Below are positions 24,871 through 33,510 of a DNA stretch of 64,000 nt, in pieces. A program made the translations under genes and the position numbers. The notes under the pieces are model-generated. The model was not told where the DNA came from. It saw nothing but the letters and a program-made list of their open reading frames with translations, and did no database searches. The stretch covers positions 2,294,001 through 2,358,000 of the forward strand of contig CP053448.1 in the NCBI GenBank assembly GCA_013285445.1, given 5' to 3'. The stretch comes from Pseudomonadota bacterium (GTDB lineage Bacteria > Pseudomonadota > Gammaproteobacteria > Xanthomonadales > Wenzhouxiangellaceae). Numbering within the stretch: position 1 is the stretch's first letter; each line of letters opens with the position of its first letter.

Positions 24871-26007
24871 ATGCGTTCACCGACCGTTCTTTTGTTAACA
24901 GCACTGGCCGCACTAATTGGCCCAAACCCGTCAACAGCGGCGCCCCCACCGACGATGCACCCGCTGTCGGTCTGGCATCAGCGCATCGACCTGGCACCGA
25001 CCCATCCGGACTCGGCCACAATGATCCAGACCCTGGCCGATGAGGGTGGCTTTGGCTTCGGTCGCATGCAGATCGACTTTTCCATGCATATTCTGTACGC
25101 CGACGACAGCACCCCGACCAGCCAGCTGATCCAGATCCCCGGCGACAGCTACTACCTGCCGGACTGTGAGCCGCTGGGAACCGCCGTGCCGCTGCCGCCC
25201 GGCGGCGCCATCGAGGGCGAAACCGGCTACAGCTGTGACAATAACAGCGGCGACTGTCACCTGCTTGTCGTACGTGGCGTCGAACTGTTCGAGGTCTATC
25301 GTGCCAACGTCACCGCCAGCGGCGTCGAGGGTCAGTGCCTGGCGCTGTGGCGGCGTGATGGCCTGTATCCACCCGAAGGTCGGGGCGAACACTGCACCAG
25401 CGCCGATGCGGCCGGGTTTCCGATCGCTCCGCTGCTGTTCAACGCCGACGAGGTCGCCGCAGCCGTCGCCCAGCCGGACGGTGACCTGGGCCATGCCATC
25501 CGGTTCATTCTGCCCAATGCGCGCATGGCCAGCGATGCTTCGCTCGGAGGTGTGGCGGGACGGCTGTATGTGCGGCCGGCATCGCACGCCGGCGGCCCGT
25601 CCGGCCCGGTCGGCTCAGTGCCCTACGGCGCCCGCCTTCGGCTTCGCAGCGATTTCCCGATGGCCGGCTATAACCCCGCAGCACGCGTCATCCTGCGCAC
25701 CATGCAGCGCTACGGCATGGTGTTGTCCGACGGCGGCAATGTCGCGCTGACCGCAGAAAGCGACCGCTACACCAGCACCGACTGGAGCAGTCTCGACATC
25801 CATTCACGCGTCTTCGACCAATCGCCCGGCGACCCGGTCACGGTCAGTGACTTCGAGGTCATCGACACCGGCCCGCGCATTGCCGAGACCTATGAGTGCG
25901 TGCGCGCCCAACCATCACTTGACCCGCTGTTCTTCGATCGCTTCGAACCGGTCAGCACCGTCACCGGTTGGTGGCGCGGTAGCCAGAAATTGCTTATGCT
26001 TGACTGA
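24871..26007 (+). CDS. Secreted protein of unknown function
   Basis: A 378-residue protein with a signal peptide (MRSPTVLLLTALAALIGPNPSTA). Six cysteines are spread over residues about 97-355, some close together (CDNNSGDC), suggesting disulfides. No catalytic motif is recognised. Near the C-terminus the sequence DPLFFDRFEP resembles a short D-x-[IL]-F-x-[DN]-x-FE motif I recall from secreted proteins in Xanthomonadales-like bacteria; its function is not established. AAGGAGA precedes the ATG. It ends 28 bp before the histidine kinase gene and may be its first operon member. It could bind a ligand sensed by the kinase, which is speculative. Confidence 0.7.
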   Translation: MRSPTVLLLTALAALIGPNPSTAAPPPTMHPLSVWHQRIDLAPTHPDSATMIQTLADEGGFGFGRMQIDFSMHILYADDSTPTSQLIQIPGDSYYLPDCEPLGTAVPLPPGGAIEGETGYSCDNNSGDCHLLVVRGVELFEVYRANVTASGVEGQCLALWRRDGLYPPEGRGEHCTSADAAGFPIAPLLFNADEVAAAVAQPDGDLGHAIRFILPNARMASDASLGGVAGRLYVRPASHAGGPSGPVGSVPYGARLRLRSDFPMAGYNPAARVILRTMQRYGMVLSDGGNVALTAESDRYTSTDWSSLDIHSRVFDQSPGDPVTVSDFEVIDTGPRIAETYECVRAQPSLDPLFFDRFEPVSTVTGWWRGSQKLLMLD

Positions 26008-26035
26008 GATTCACCGGCCGGGCGCAACGGAGAAG

Positions 26036-28198
26036 ATGAACATCGACAGGCTGCCCCGGTTTATTGCCCAGACAGCGCCGGACAGGCTCCGGCATTGCCG
26101 TGGCCGATGGATCCGGCAGTATGTCAGGGTGGCGGTGGTGTTCATTGTGCTGGGCATGTCGCCGATCGGCTCAGACCCCAAAGCCGCCGGCGAACCACAG
26201 CGCACAGTGCGCGTGGCGCTGTATCAGAATCTGCCGAAGGTCGGACTCGATGATGACGGTCAGCCGCGCGGCGTCTTCGTGGACCTGATCGAGGCCATTG
26301 CCCGAGCCGAAGGCTGGCAGCTGGAATACCTGCCGGGTACCTGGCGTCAGGGTCTGGAAGGCCTCGAGAACGGCACCATCGATCTGATGCCGGATGTCGC
26401 ACTGACCGCCGATCGCGATCGGCGTTTCGATTTTCATGGCGAGCCGGTGCTGTCCAGCTGGCATCAGATCTACACCCGCCCCGACAGCACGATCCGCTCG
26501 CTGGTCGACCTCGACCGCCGGCGGGTAGCCGTGCTTGAAGGATCGATCCAGCAGGATCAGCTCGAGGGCATGGTCGAGGGCTTCGGTCTGAGCGTCGACG
26601 TGATTGCCAGGCCGGACTACCACTCGGCCTTCGAGTCGGTGGTCAAGGGCGACGCCGACGCGGTCGTGACCAACCGCCTGTTCGGCGAACGCCATGCAGC
26701 TGCGGCGGGTCTGGAAGACACCGCCATCATTTTCGCCCCCTCAAGTCTGTACTTCGCCGCACCCGCCAACGGCTCCGAGGATCTGCTCAAGCGCATCGAC
26801 AAGCATTTGCGAGAATTCAAGCAGACCCCCGATTCGGTCTACTTCCAGTCCCTCGAAAAATGGTCACATGACCTGCCGCCGGCAAGGCTGCCGGACTGGA
26901 TTCCCTACGCCGCGCTGGCCGTGCTGAGTCTGCTGATCGGCGTCGGCGCCATTGCCCTTGTGCTGCGGCGGGAAGTGAAATCGCGCACGGCCACGATCCG
27001 GCAGCAGGCCGAAGCGCACAACCGAGAGCTGAAGCAGCGGGTCGACGAACGCACCCGGGAGCTGGCCGAGACATCCAGGTTGCTGCAGGCGATGATCGAC
27101 CAGATCCCCGCGATCATCTTCTACAAGGACACCCGACTGCGGTTCATCGGCTGCAATCATGCCTATGAACGCGCCTTTGCCGTCCGCTGCGAGGAGATTC
27201 TGGGCAAAACCGTGCTCGACGTGGAGTTTCTGCCGCCGGCGCAACGCAAGCGCTACCAGGCCGAGCAGCAGCGCATTCTGGATGAAGGCGGCACAACCAG
27301 TCGCGAGGTCAGCATTACCTTTGCCGACGGCAGCTGCCATGACCTGCTCTACTCGGCAACCCGGGTCAATCATGACGACGGCTCGCCGCTGGCCCTGATC
27401 GGCGTGCTGGTCGACATCTCCTCGCAGAAGCGTTTCGAGAAGCAGCTGGCGCGGGCGCTTCAGCGGGCCGAGGCGGCCGACCGGGTCAAGTCGACCTTTC
27501 TGGCAACCATGAGTCACGAGCTCAGAACACCGCTCAACTCGATCATCGGCTTTACCGGAATTTTGCTGCAGGAGCTGGCCGGGCCGCTCAATGAAGAACA
27601 GCGACGCCAGCTCGACATGGTGCGCGACAGCTCGCGTCATCTGCTGGCCCTGATCAACGATGTCCTGGACATCTCGCGCATCGAGGCCGGCGAGCTCGGC
27701 CTGCAGCCTGCTCCACTCGATCTGGCCGACTGCATCAGGCGCACGCTCGAGGTGGTTCGCCCACTGGCCGAGGGCAAGAGGCTGACGCTCGAGCAGGAAA
27801 TCGACGATCGGCTTGGCACGCGCATCGGCGATCGACGGCGCATCGAGCAGATTCTGCTCAATCTGACGGGCAACGCGGTCAAGTTCACCCGGCACGGACG
27901 GGTCGCGATTTCGGCCACATCCATTGATGGTCAGGCAGGTCACGCCGTGCGAATCTGCGTGCGCGATACCGGCATCGGCATTGACAGCAAGGATATCGCC
28001 AACCTGTTCAAACCATTCTGGCAGGTCGATTCGACGCTGGCGCGCGAACATGAGGGCACCGGGCTCGGACTGGCCATCTGCAAGCGGCTGGTCGATCTCA
28101 TGGGCGGGCGGATCGAAGTGGAGACATGCCGGGGCCAGGGCAGCCTGTTTACCGTGATCCTGCCGCTCGAACGCAGCGATACGGTGGCGGCATCATGA
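26036..28198 (+). CDS. Sensor histidine kinase with periplasmic solute-binding domain and PAS
   Basis: A 720-residue membrane kinase. After a leader helix (about 30-45) comes a bacterial extracellular solute-binding family 3 domain (about 58-285, RVALYQNLPKVGLDDDGQPRGVFVDLIEA), a transmembrane helix (about 298-318), a coiled coil, a PAS domain (about 350-470), HisKA with the phospho-His at 494 (MSHELRTPLN) and HATPase_c with N (NAVKF), G1 (DTGIGI) and G2 (GTGLGLAI) boxes. It should autophosphorylate when an amino-acid-like ligand binds. It has no receiver of its own; the two downstream genes supply receivers. The start is set by CGGAGA and the short gap. The stop overlaps the next start (ATGA). 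Confidence 0.92.
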   Translation: MNIDRLPRFIAQTAPDRLRHCRGRWIRQYVRVAVVFIVLGMSPIGSDPKAAGEPQRTVRVALYQNLPKVGLDDDGQPRGVFVDLIEAIARAEGWQLEYLPGTWRQGLEGLENGTIDLMPDVALTADRDRRFDFHGEPVLSSWHQIYTRPDSTIRSLVDLDRRRVAVLEGSIQQDQLEGMVEGFGLSVDVIARPDYHSAFESVVKGDADAVVTNRLFGERHAAAAGLEDTAIIFAPSSLYFAAPANGSEDLLKRIDKHLREFKQTPDSVYFQSLEKWSHDLPPARLPDWIPYAALAVLSLLIGVGAIALVLRREVKSRTATIRQQAEAHNRELKQRVDERTRELAETSRLLQAMIDQIPAIIFYKDTRLRFIGCNHAYERAFAVRCEEILGKTVLDVEFLPPAQRKRYQAEQQRILDEGGTTSREVSITFADGSCHDLLYSATRVNHDDGSPLALIGVLVDISSQKRFEKQLARALQRAEAADRVKSTFLATMSHELRTPLNSIIGFTGILLQELAGPLNEEQRRQLDMVRDSSRHLLALINDVLDISRIEAGELGLQPAPLDLADCIRRTLEVVRPLAEGKRLTLEQEIDDRLGTRIGDRRRIEQILLNLTGNAVKFTRHGRVAISATSIDGQAGHAVRICVRDTGIGIDSKDIANLFKPFWQVDSTLAREHEGTGLGLAICKRLVDLMGGRIEVETCRGQGSLFTVILPLERSDTVAAS

Positions 28199-28569
28199 AT
28201 CGAACCCTGCTGCTGATCGAGGACAACGAACAGAATCGCTATCTGGTGACCTATCTGCTGCAGGCGCGCGGCTGGACGGTCGAACATGCCGCCGACGGTG
28301 CTAGCGGCATCGCGCGGGCGCAGGAACTGCGACCGGCGCTGGTGCTGCTTGACATTCAGCTTCCCGGCATGGATGGTTACACCGTGGCGCAGGAACTGCG
28401 GCAGAAACCTGTTTTGGCGAATACACCGATCATAGCGGTGACCTCCTATGCGATGCCGGGTGACCGGGAACGCTGCCTGCGCGCAGGCTGCAGCGGCTAT
28501 ATCGAAAAGCCGATCGACCCTGACACCTTTGTTGACGCGGTCGAGAGCCATCTAGAGGCGCCGACGTGA
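28195..28569 (+). CDS. Single-domain response regulator
   Basis: A 124-residue receiver domain only. The acidic pocket (EDNE near residue 10), the phospho-acceptor Asp53 ([11 protein letters not shown]), Thr (AVTSYA) and Lys (IEKPID) are all present. With no output domain it probably acts as a phosphorelay intermediate or inhibits a partner. It is coupled by 4-bp overlaps to the kinase upstream and to the c-di-GMP protein downstream (GTGA), so the three are probably made in fixed proportion. Confidence 0.93.
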   Translation: MNRTLLLIEDNEQNRYLVTYLLQARGWTVEHAADGASGIARAQELRPALVLLDIQLPGMDGYTVAQELRQKPVLANTPIIAVTSYAMPGDRERCLRAGCSGYIEKPIDPDTFVDAVESHLEAPT

Positions 28570-31328
28570 AGCGCGTATTGATCGTCGATGACCGGAACGA
28601 GAACCGCTACCTGCTGTGCTCGCTGCTCAAGGCGCACGACTTCGAGGTGCAGGAAGCCAACCACGGCGCCGAAGCGCTGGAGCTGGCGCGGCAAAACGCC
28701 TTCGACCTGGTCATCAGTGATCTGCTCATGCCGGTCATGGACGGCTTCACCCTGCTGCGGGAATGGAAGGCCGACCCGCGACTGAGCGGCATTCCCTTCA
28801 TCGTCTACACTGCCACCTATACCGATCCGGATGACGAGCGACTCGTTCATGATCTTGGCGGGGACGCATTCCTGGTCAAGCCGACCGAACCGGACGCCTT
28901 CATCGCTCATGTTGACGAGGTTCTCAAACAGACCGCCGCCAGCCCGTCGGCAGGCCAGCGCAGGCCGGTCGACGATGACGAGGATGTAGACAGGCGCTAC
29001 AGCCAGCGCCTGGTCCACAAACTCGAACAGCGCAACGAGCAACTGGCCAACCATGTCCGGGAGCTGGAAGCAGCCCGCGCCCAGATCGAGCATGTCAATC
29101 GGCTCTACGGTGCCCTCAGTGCCGTCAATAAGGTCATCGTCCAAATCCGTGATCGCCAGCAGCTGCTCGAGCGCATCTGTCGCATCGCCGTCGAGCGCGG
29201 CGGCCTGACCGTGGCCTGGGTCGGGCTGCTCGACCATGACAGCGGCAAGATCAAGCAAGTGGCCCATGCCGGCGGACAGGATGGCTGGTTCGAGAAGTTC
29301 GAACGACTGAGCATTCACGAGCCACGCCAGACGCCGATGGAGATCGCGCTGGGGGAAGAGCGAACCTTCATCAGCAACGATCTGACCCGCGAGCCCCGGC
29401 TGGCCGGGATGCAGGGGTTCTATTGCAAGGCCGGCCTGCGCTCGAACGCCACCGTCACTATTCGCGTCAACGACCGTCTTGTCGGCGGCATCAGTCTGTT
29501 TTCCGGGCAAACCGGTTTTTTTGACCAGTCCCTGATTGATCTGATCGAAGAGATGGCCAGCGATGTGTCGTTTGCGCTCGAACTAATCGGCAAGGACGAG
29601 CAGCGCACCCGGGCCGAAGTCAGGCTGCGGGCGGCCGAGCAGGCCAACCGGCTTAGCCGTCGCGCCATGGAAGCCACCGCCAACGGCATCATGATCACCG
29701 AGGCCAGCGGGCACGACAACCCGATCATCTACGTCAATCCGGCCTTTGCCCGGATCACGGGATACTCTCGCAGGGAATCGCTTGGTCAGGATCCCCGATT
29801 CCTGTCTGCCGATGATCGCCAGCAGCGTGAGCTCAAAGTAATACGAGAAGCGCTCGATCAGCGTCGCGAGGCGCAGGTTGTGCTGCGCAACTATCGCAAG
29901 GACGGCGCCCTGTTCTGGAACGAGCTGACGATTTCCCCGGTACTCGGAGACGACGATGAAGTGTCCCACTTCGTTGGGATCATCAACGACATAACCGAGC
30001 GCAAGCATTACGAGGAACAGCTGGAGCGACAGTACAGCCAGGACACGCTGACCGGTCTTGCCAGCCGCAACCTGCTCTCCGATCGCGTCGAACAGGCCAT
30101 AGCCTATGCCCGTCATCTCGACCGCGTCATGGCGCTGATGTTCATTGACGTCGACCACTTCAAACGCATCAACGACAGCCTCGGTCGCGCCATCGGGGAT
30201 GTCCTGCTGCGCGAGATCGCCGCACGGCTGAAGACCTGTGTTCGGCCTCGCGATACGCTCGCCCGGATGACCGCCGACGAGTTTGTCATCCTGTATTCTG
30301 ACATGGCCTCCTCCGGCGACCTGCCGGGCCTGGCCGAGCGCGTGCTTGCGGCATTTCGGACGCCTTTCGAGCTGCCCGATCGCTCGGTGACCCTGACGGC
30401 GAGCATCGGCATCAGCGTGTTTCCCGGCAACGGCGAGGACTACGACAAACTGCTGCGCTGCGCCGATATCGCCTTGGCAGGCGCCAAGAGCAGCGGCCCC
30501 GGCACGTTCCGGTTTTATACCGAAGGCATGAACGCCACGGCCCAGCGGCTTATCGACCTGGAGTCCCGGCTGCGCCAGGCGCTGTCAAACGAGGAGATGA
30601 CGCTTCACTATCAGCCGCTGCTCGACGCGCAAAGCCACGCCATCATTTCGCTCGAATCGCTTCTGCGCTGGCGCGGTCCGGACGGGCAGCCAGTTCCGCC
30701 CGACGAGTTCATACCACTGGCAGAACAAACCGGGCTGATCGTACCGATCGGACGCTGGGTGCTGAACACCGCCTGCAGGCAGGCCCGCATCTGGCAGGAC
30801 AGCGGCTACGAGCTGGCCGTTTCGGTCAACCTGTCGGCCCGTCAGTTCCGCGATGCGGCACTGGTCGACGACATTCGCAGCGCGCTCACTGCAAGCGGGT
30901 TGCCCGGCAGACTGCTGCAGCTCGAGCTCACCGAATCGGCGGTGATGGAGCGACCTGAGAAAGCCAGCCGCATTCTCGCTGACCTTCGCAAACTGGGGGT
31001 GAGCGTGGCGATCGATGACTTCGGCACCGGCTACTCCTCGCTCGCCTACCTGCGCCAGTTCCCGATCGACCAGCTCAAGATCGATCGCTCGTTCATCCGG
31101 GATATCGGCCAGAGCGCCGATGGCGAAGCCATCATCACCGGCATGATCGAGCTGGCCCACAGTCTGCGGCTGCAATCCGTTGCCGAAGGGGTCGAGACCG
31201 CCGAACAGGAACGCTTTCTGACCGATACCGGCTGCAACCTGCTGCAGGGATTCCGCTACAGCCGGCCGCTGCCAGCCGGGGAAATCGAACCTTTGCTTGC
31301 CGCGCGCTGCGGTCCCGGGCGCGACTGA
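28566..31328 (+). CDS. REC-GAF-PAS-GGDEF-EAL response regulator (probable c-di-GMP phosphodiesterase)
   Basis: A 920-residue protein. Receiver (1-120) with Asp52; coiled coil (about 140-180); GAF (about 185-345); PAS (about 355-475); GGDEF domain with a degenerate TADEF at 569-573; EAL domain from about 670 with ESL at 697-699 in place of EAL but other signatures intact ([35 protein letters not shown]). The cyclase half is probably inactive, perhaps binding GTP as a regulator, while the EAL half looks competent to degrade c-di-GMP. Start is GTG overlapping the preceding stop. With the kinase and lone receiver it forms a complete sensory chain. Confidence 0.92.
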   Translation: MKRVLIVDDRNENRYLLCSLLKAHDFEVQEANHGAEALELARQNAFDLVISDLLMPVMDGFTLLREWKADPRLSGIPFIVYTATYTDPDDERLVHDLGGDAFLVKPTEPDAFIAHVDEVLKQTAASPSAGQRRPVDDDEDVDRRYSQRLVHKLEQRNEQLANHVRELEAARAQIEHVNRLYGALSAVNKVIVQIRDRQQLLERICRIAVERGGLTVAWVGLLDHDSGKIKQVAHAGGQDGWFEKFERLSIHEPRQTPMEIALGEERTFISNDLTREPRLAGMQGFYCKAGLRSNATVTIRVNDRLVGGISLFSGQTGFFDQSLIDLIEEMASDVSFALELIGKDEQRTRAEVRLRAAEQANRLSRRAMEATANGIMITEASGHDNPIIYVNPAFARITGYSRRESLGQDPRFLSADDRQQRELKVIREALDQRREAQVVLRNYRKDGALFWNELTISPVLGDDDEVSHFVGIINDITERKHYEEQLERQYSQDTLTGLASRNLLSDRVEQAIAYARHLDRVMALMFIDVDHFKRINDSLGRAIGDVLLREIAARLKTCVRPRDTLARMTADEFVILYSDMASSGDLPGLAERVLAAFRTPFELPDRSVTLTASIGISVFPGNGEDYDKLLRCADIALAGAKSSGPGTFRFYTEGMNATAQRLIDLESRLRQALSNEEMTLHYQPLLDAQSHAIISLESLLRWRGPDGQPVPPDEFIPLAEQTGLIVPIGRWVLNTACRQARIWQDSGYELAVSVNLSARQFRDAALVDDIRSALTASGLPGRLLQLELTESAVMERPEKASRILADLRKLGVSVAIDDFGTGYSSLAYLRQFPIDQLKIDRSFIRDIGQSADGEAIITGMIELAHSLRLQSVAEGVETAEQERFLTDTGCNLLQGFRYSRPLPAGEIEPLLAARCGPGRD

Positions 31329-31333
31329 ACCCG

Positions 31334-31606
31334 ATGAGTATCGATATACGCAAGGGTCATTCGCTGGCGCTCGATGAGGCCCAGCAGATCGCCGACGACC
31401 TGGCCCGCGACCTGGCCGAGAAATTCAGCATCGACTATGGCTGGGACGGCGACACCATCGTGTTCGAACGCCTTGGGGTGCACGGCGAAATCGACGTCGA
31501 TGAGCGCCAAATCCACGTTCGCGCCCAGCTCGCGCTGCTGCTGATCTACCTCCAGCCAGCTGTAGAAAGGGAAATCATGCGCTATCTGGACGAGCACTTC
31601 GGGTAG
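31334..31606 (+). CDS. Polyhydroxyalkanoic acid system family protein
   Basis: A 90-residue protein resembling the small PHA-granule-region family (pattern: basic and amphipathic MSIDIRKGHSLALDEAQ, central YGWDGDTIVFERLGVHGEIDV, and hydrophobic QLALLLIYLQPAVEREI). It begins only 5 bp after the signalling gene. Its 3' end overlaps the convergent tyrA by 32 bp. No PHA synthase is in the window, so its role here is open. Confidence 0.75.
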   Translation: MSIDIRKGHSLALDEAQQIADDLARDLAEKFSIDYGWDGDTIVFERLGVHGEIDVDERQIHVRAQLALLLIYLQPAVEREIMRYLDEHFG

Positions 31607-32717
31607 CGCCAAGTCGGTCCAGATAGCGCCTGCCGGCGCGCATCAGCCCGGCGAAACCATCGGCATCGTCCCGATCGACGCAATCACTCAGCGCCTGGAT
31701 CGCCTCACCCAGCGCGGCACGAATGGCCGCGCCATGGCGATTGAGACGCTGAATCTCGTAGTAGAGCGCCGGGCTCTCTCCGGCCACGTCCAGAGCGACC
31801 TCGAGCTGGCGGCGAAAGGTCGTACTGGAAACGGCGGCCAGATCACCGGAATCGATACCACTGTTGGCCAGAGCGGTAAAGAAGGCAATGTTCAGCGCAT
31901 GCGACAGGCCAAGCACCGGCGCCATCAGACGGTCGTGTTCATCGAGATCGATCCGCACCACCTGTGCCATGGTGTCGGCAAACAGGGCTGTGGCCTCGTC
32001 TACGGCCTCGCCACAGCCCACATCCATGACCAGCACGTGCTGGTCGGACAGCAGCCGGGTATCGGGCCCGAACATCGGGTGCAGCGAACACACCCGCAAG
32101 CCGGCCGCCGCCGCCTGCTGCAGCGAGTCGATCAGCGGTGTCTTGAGTGATGCGATATCGAACACCAGGCCGGGTACCCGCCGTTTTGCCAGCTCGTCGA
32201 TCACCCGGGCCGTCTGCGCCGGCGGCGCAGCAATCGCGATGACTCCCGCATCGAGCGGGGCCGAGCGCCAGTCCCGGAACATATCACGACCGTTATCGTC
32301 AATGGCGGGATCAGCGACCATTGCATGGTAGCCCTGGGTGTCGAGGAAGCCGGCCAGCCAGCGACCCATTCGTCCGCCGCCGCCGATGACCAGGGCATGG
32401 CGGCCCTCACCGCGACCGGCCAGACGAATGCGCTCCTGCTCCTGACGCGTCAGCGAAGCTTCGATCAGGCGCTTGAACAGATCTTCGGCCACGACCGGAT
32501 CCAGTGCTACCCGCCCGGCATGGACCCGAATCCTGTCGATCACCTCGCGCTCGCGCCGAAAATCTCTGAGCTGGCGACCATCGACCTGCTTGCAGCGACC
32601 GATCTCGGAGACCAGCTGCTGACGCCTTGCGGCCAGCTCGACCAGCCGCGTATCGACTTCGTCGAGCTGCGCACGCAGCGCACGCAGCGCATCCGGGCCT
32701 TGCTCTCTGGTGGTCAT
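31575..32717 (-). CDS. tyrA: Bifunctional chorismate mutase / prephenate dehydrogenase (T-protein)
   Basis: A 380-residue protein. Residues about 8-95 are an AroQ chorismate mutase (LRAQLDEVDTRLVELAARR; LFKRLIEASLTRQEQERI). After that comes the dehydrogenase: the nucleotide motif VIGGGGRMGRWLAGFL near 108, HPMFGPD with active-site His near 215, and LGLSHALNIAFF with the catalytic His. It converts chorismate to 4-hydroxyphenylpyruvate via prephenate in tyrosine synthesis. The fusion is typical of gammaproteobacteria. Its start codon immediately follows the efpL stop (TGA-ATG), so the two are co-transcribed. Confidence 0.95.
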   Translation of the reverse strand: MTTREQGPDALRALRAQLDEVDTRLVELAARRQQLVSEIGRCKQVDGRQLRDFRREREVIDRIRVHAGRVALDPVVAEDLFKRLIEASLTRQEQERIRLAGRGEGRHALVIGGGGRMGRWLAGFLDTQGYHAMVADPAIDDNGRDMFRDWRSAPLDAGVIAIAAPPAQTARVIDELAKRRVPGLVFDIASLKTPLIDSLQQAAAAGLRVCSLHPMFGPDTRLLSDQHVLVMDVGCGEAVDEATALFADTMAQVVRIDLDEHDRLMAPVLGLSHALNIAFFTALANSGIDSGDLAAVSSTTFRRQLEVALDVAGESPALYYEIQRLNRHGAAIRAALGEAIQALSDCVDRDDADGFAGLMRAGRRYLDRLGATRSARPDSA

Positions 32718-33284
32718 TCAGGCTCGCCCCATGAACTCACCGCTTTCAGTATTGACGCGGATCGTCTCGCCGCTGGTGATGTAGTCGGGCACCAGCACTT
32801 CCAGACCGGTCTCCAGCACCGCTGGCTTGGCGGACTTGGCCGCCGTCGCGCCCTTGAGCACCGGTGCCGTTTCGCTCACACGCAACTCGACCGACTGCGG
32901 CAGCTGGATGGCGATCGGGCGATCGGCGATGATCAGCAGGTAGATCCCCTCCAGGCCATCGCTGATATAGCGGCTCGCCTCGCCAATGTCACTGGCCGAC
33001 AGGGTGTACTGCGTGTAGTCCTCGGTATCCATGAAAACGAACTGGTCGCCGTCGCGATAGGAAAACGTGCTCTGCCGGCGCACCAGATCCGCTTCGCGCA
33101 GCATGTCATCGCCCTTCAGCGTCAGTTCCCGACGCTCACCGCCCGGTATCCCCTCGAGCTTGAACCGAAACAGGGTGCCGCCACCACGCGCAGTCGGCGC
33201 AGATCGATCGATCTGGCGGACGCTGTATGTGCTGCCATCGTGCTCGACCACCTGACCTCGCTTGATTTCGCTGGCTTTTGGCAT
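32718..33284 (-). CDS. efpL: Elongation factor P-like protein (EfpL/YeiP)
   Basis: A 188-residue protein with the three-domain EF-P architecture. The N-terminal KOW-like domain has PTARGGGT in the loop where EF-P carries its modified Lys, and here there is Arg, which is characteristic of EfpL/YeiP. The C-terminal domain has ETGLEVLVPDYI and the ending EFMGRA. It relieves ribosome stalling at proline-type sequences. It is the first gene of an efpL-tyrA pair, and a divergent response regulator lies 226 bp upstream. Confidence 0.95.
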   Translation of the reverse strand: MPKASEIKRGQVVEHDGSTYSVRQIDRSAPTARGGGTLFRFKLEGIPGGERRELTLKGDDMLREADLVRRQSTFSYRDGDQFVFMDTEDYTQYTLSASDIGEASRYISDGLEGIYLLIIADRPIAIQLPQSVELRVSETAPVLKGATAAKSAKPAVLETGLEVLVPDYITSGETIRVNTESGEFMGRA

Positions 33285-33363
33285 GTTGAATGCATGTTCT
33301 CGTTAAACAGGCGGCAAAGAATATCGCGAAACACGATGAAACGGGCAAACCATGGGCCACTAC

Positions 33364-33379
33364 TGTGAATGACTTCACA
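33364..33379. promoter_or_regulatory. Perfect CRP/Clp-type site TGTGA-N6-TCACA
   Basis: TGTGA (33364-33368), six bases, and TCACA (33375-33379) form the full consensus for CRP-family activators (CRP, or Clp in xanthomonads). The site is in the 226-bp divergent region between efpL and the REC-REC-GGDEF gene, 132 bp before the GTG of the latter. Which of the two promoters it serves is not clear. A possible -10 for the rightward gene is TATGCTATC near 33437. Confidence 0.6.
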
Positions 33380-33393
33380 TTTCGCGCGGGATT

Positions 33394-33414
33394 GCATGAC
33401 GCATTAAGTCATGC
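33394..33414. promoter_or_regulatory. Inverted repeat GCATGAC-N7-GTCATGC
   Basis: Perfect 7-bp arms (33394-33400 and 33408-33414) with a GCATTAA centre, 14 bp to the right of the CRP-type site. This is a likely operator for another regulator of the rightward promoter. Its identity is not recognised. Confidence 0.45.
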
Positions 33415-33510
33415 TGCCTGCCCGGAACACACAGCTTATGCTATCTTGCTGGATCAATTCGGTTTTCATGCCTGCCCAGGGGGCCAAACCGGTTCACAGG
33501 ACGCGTTGCG

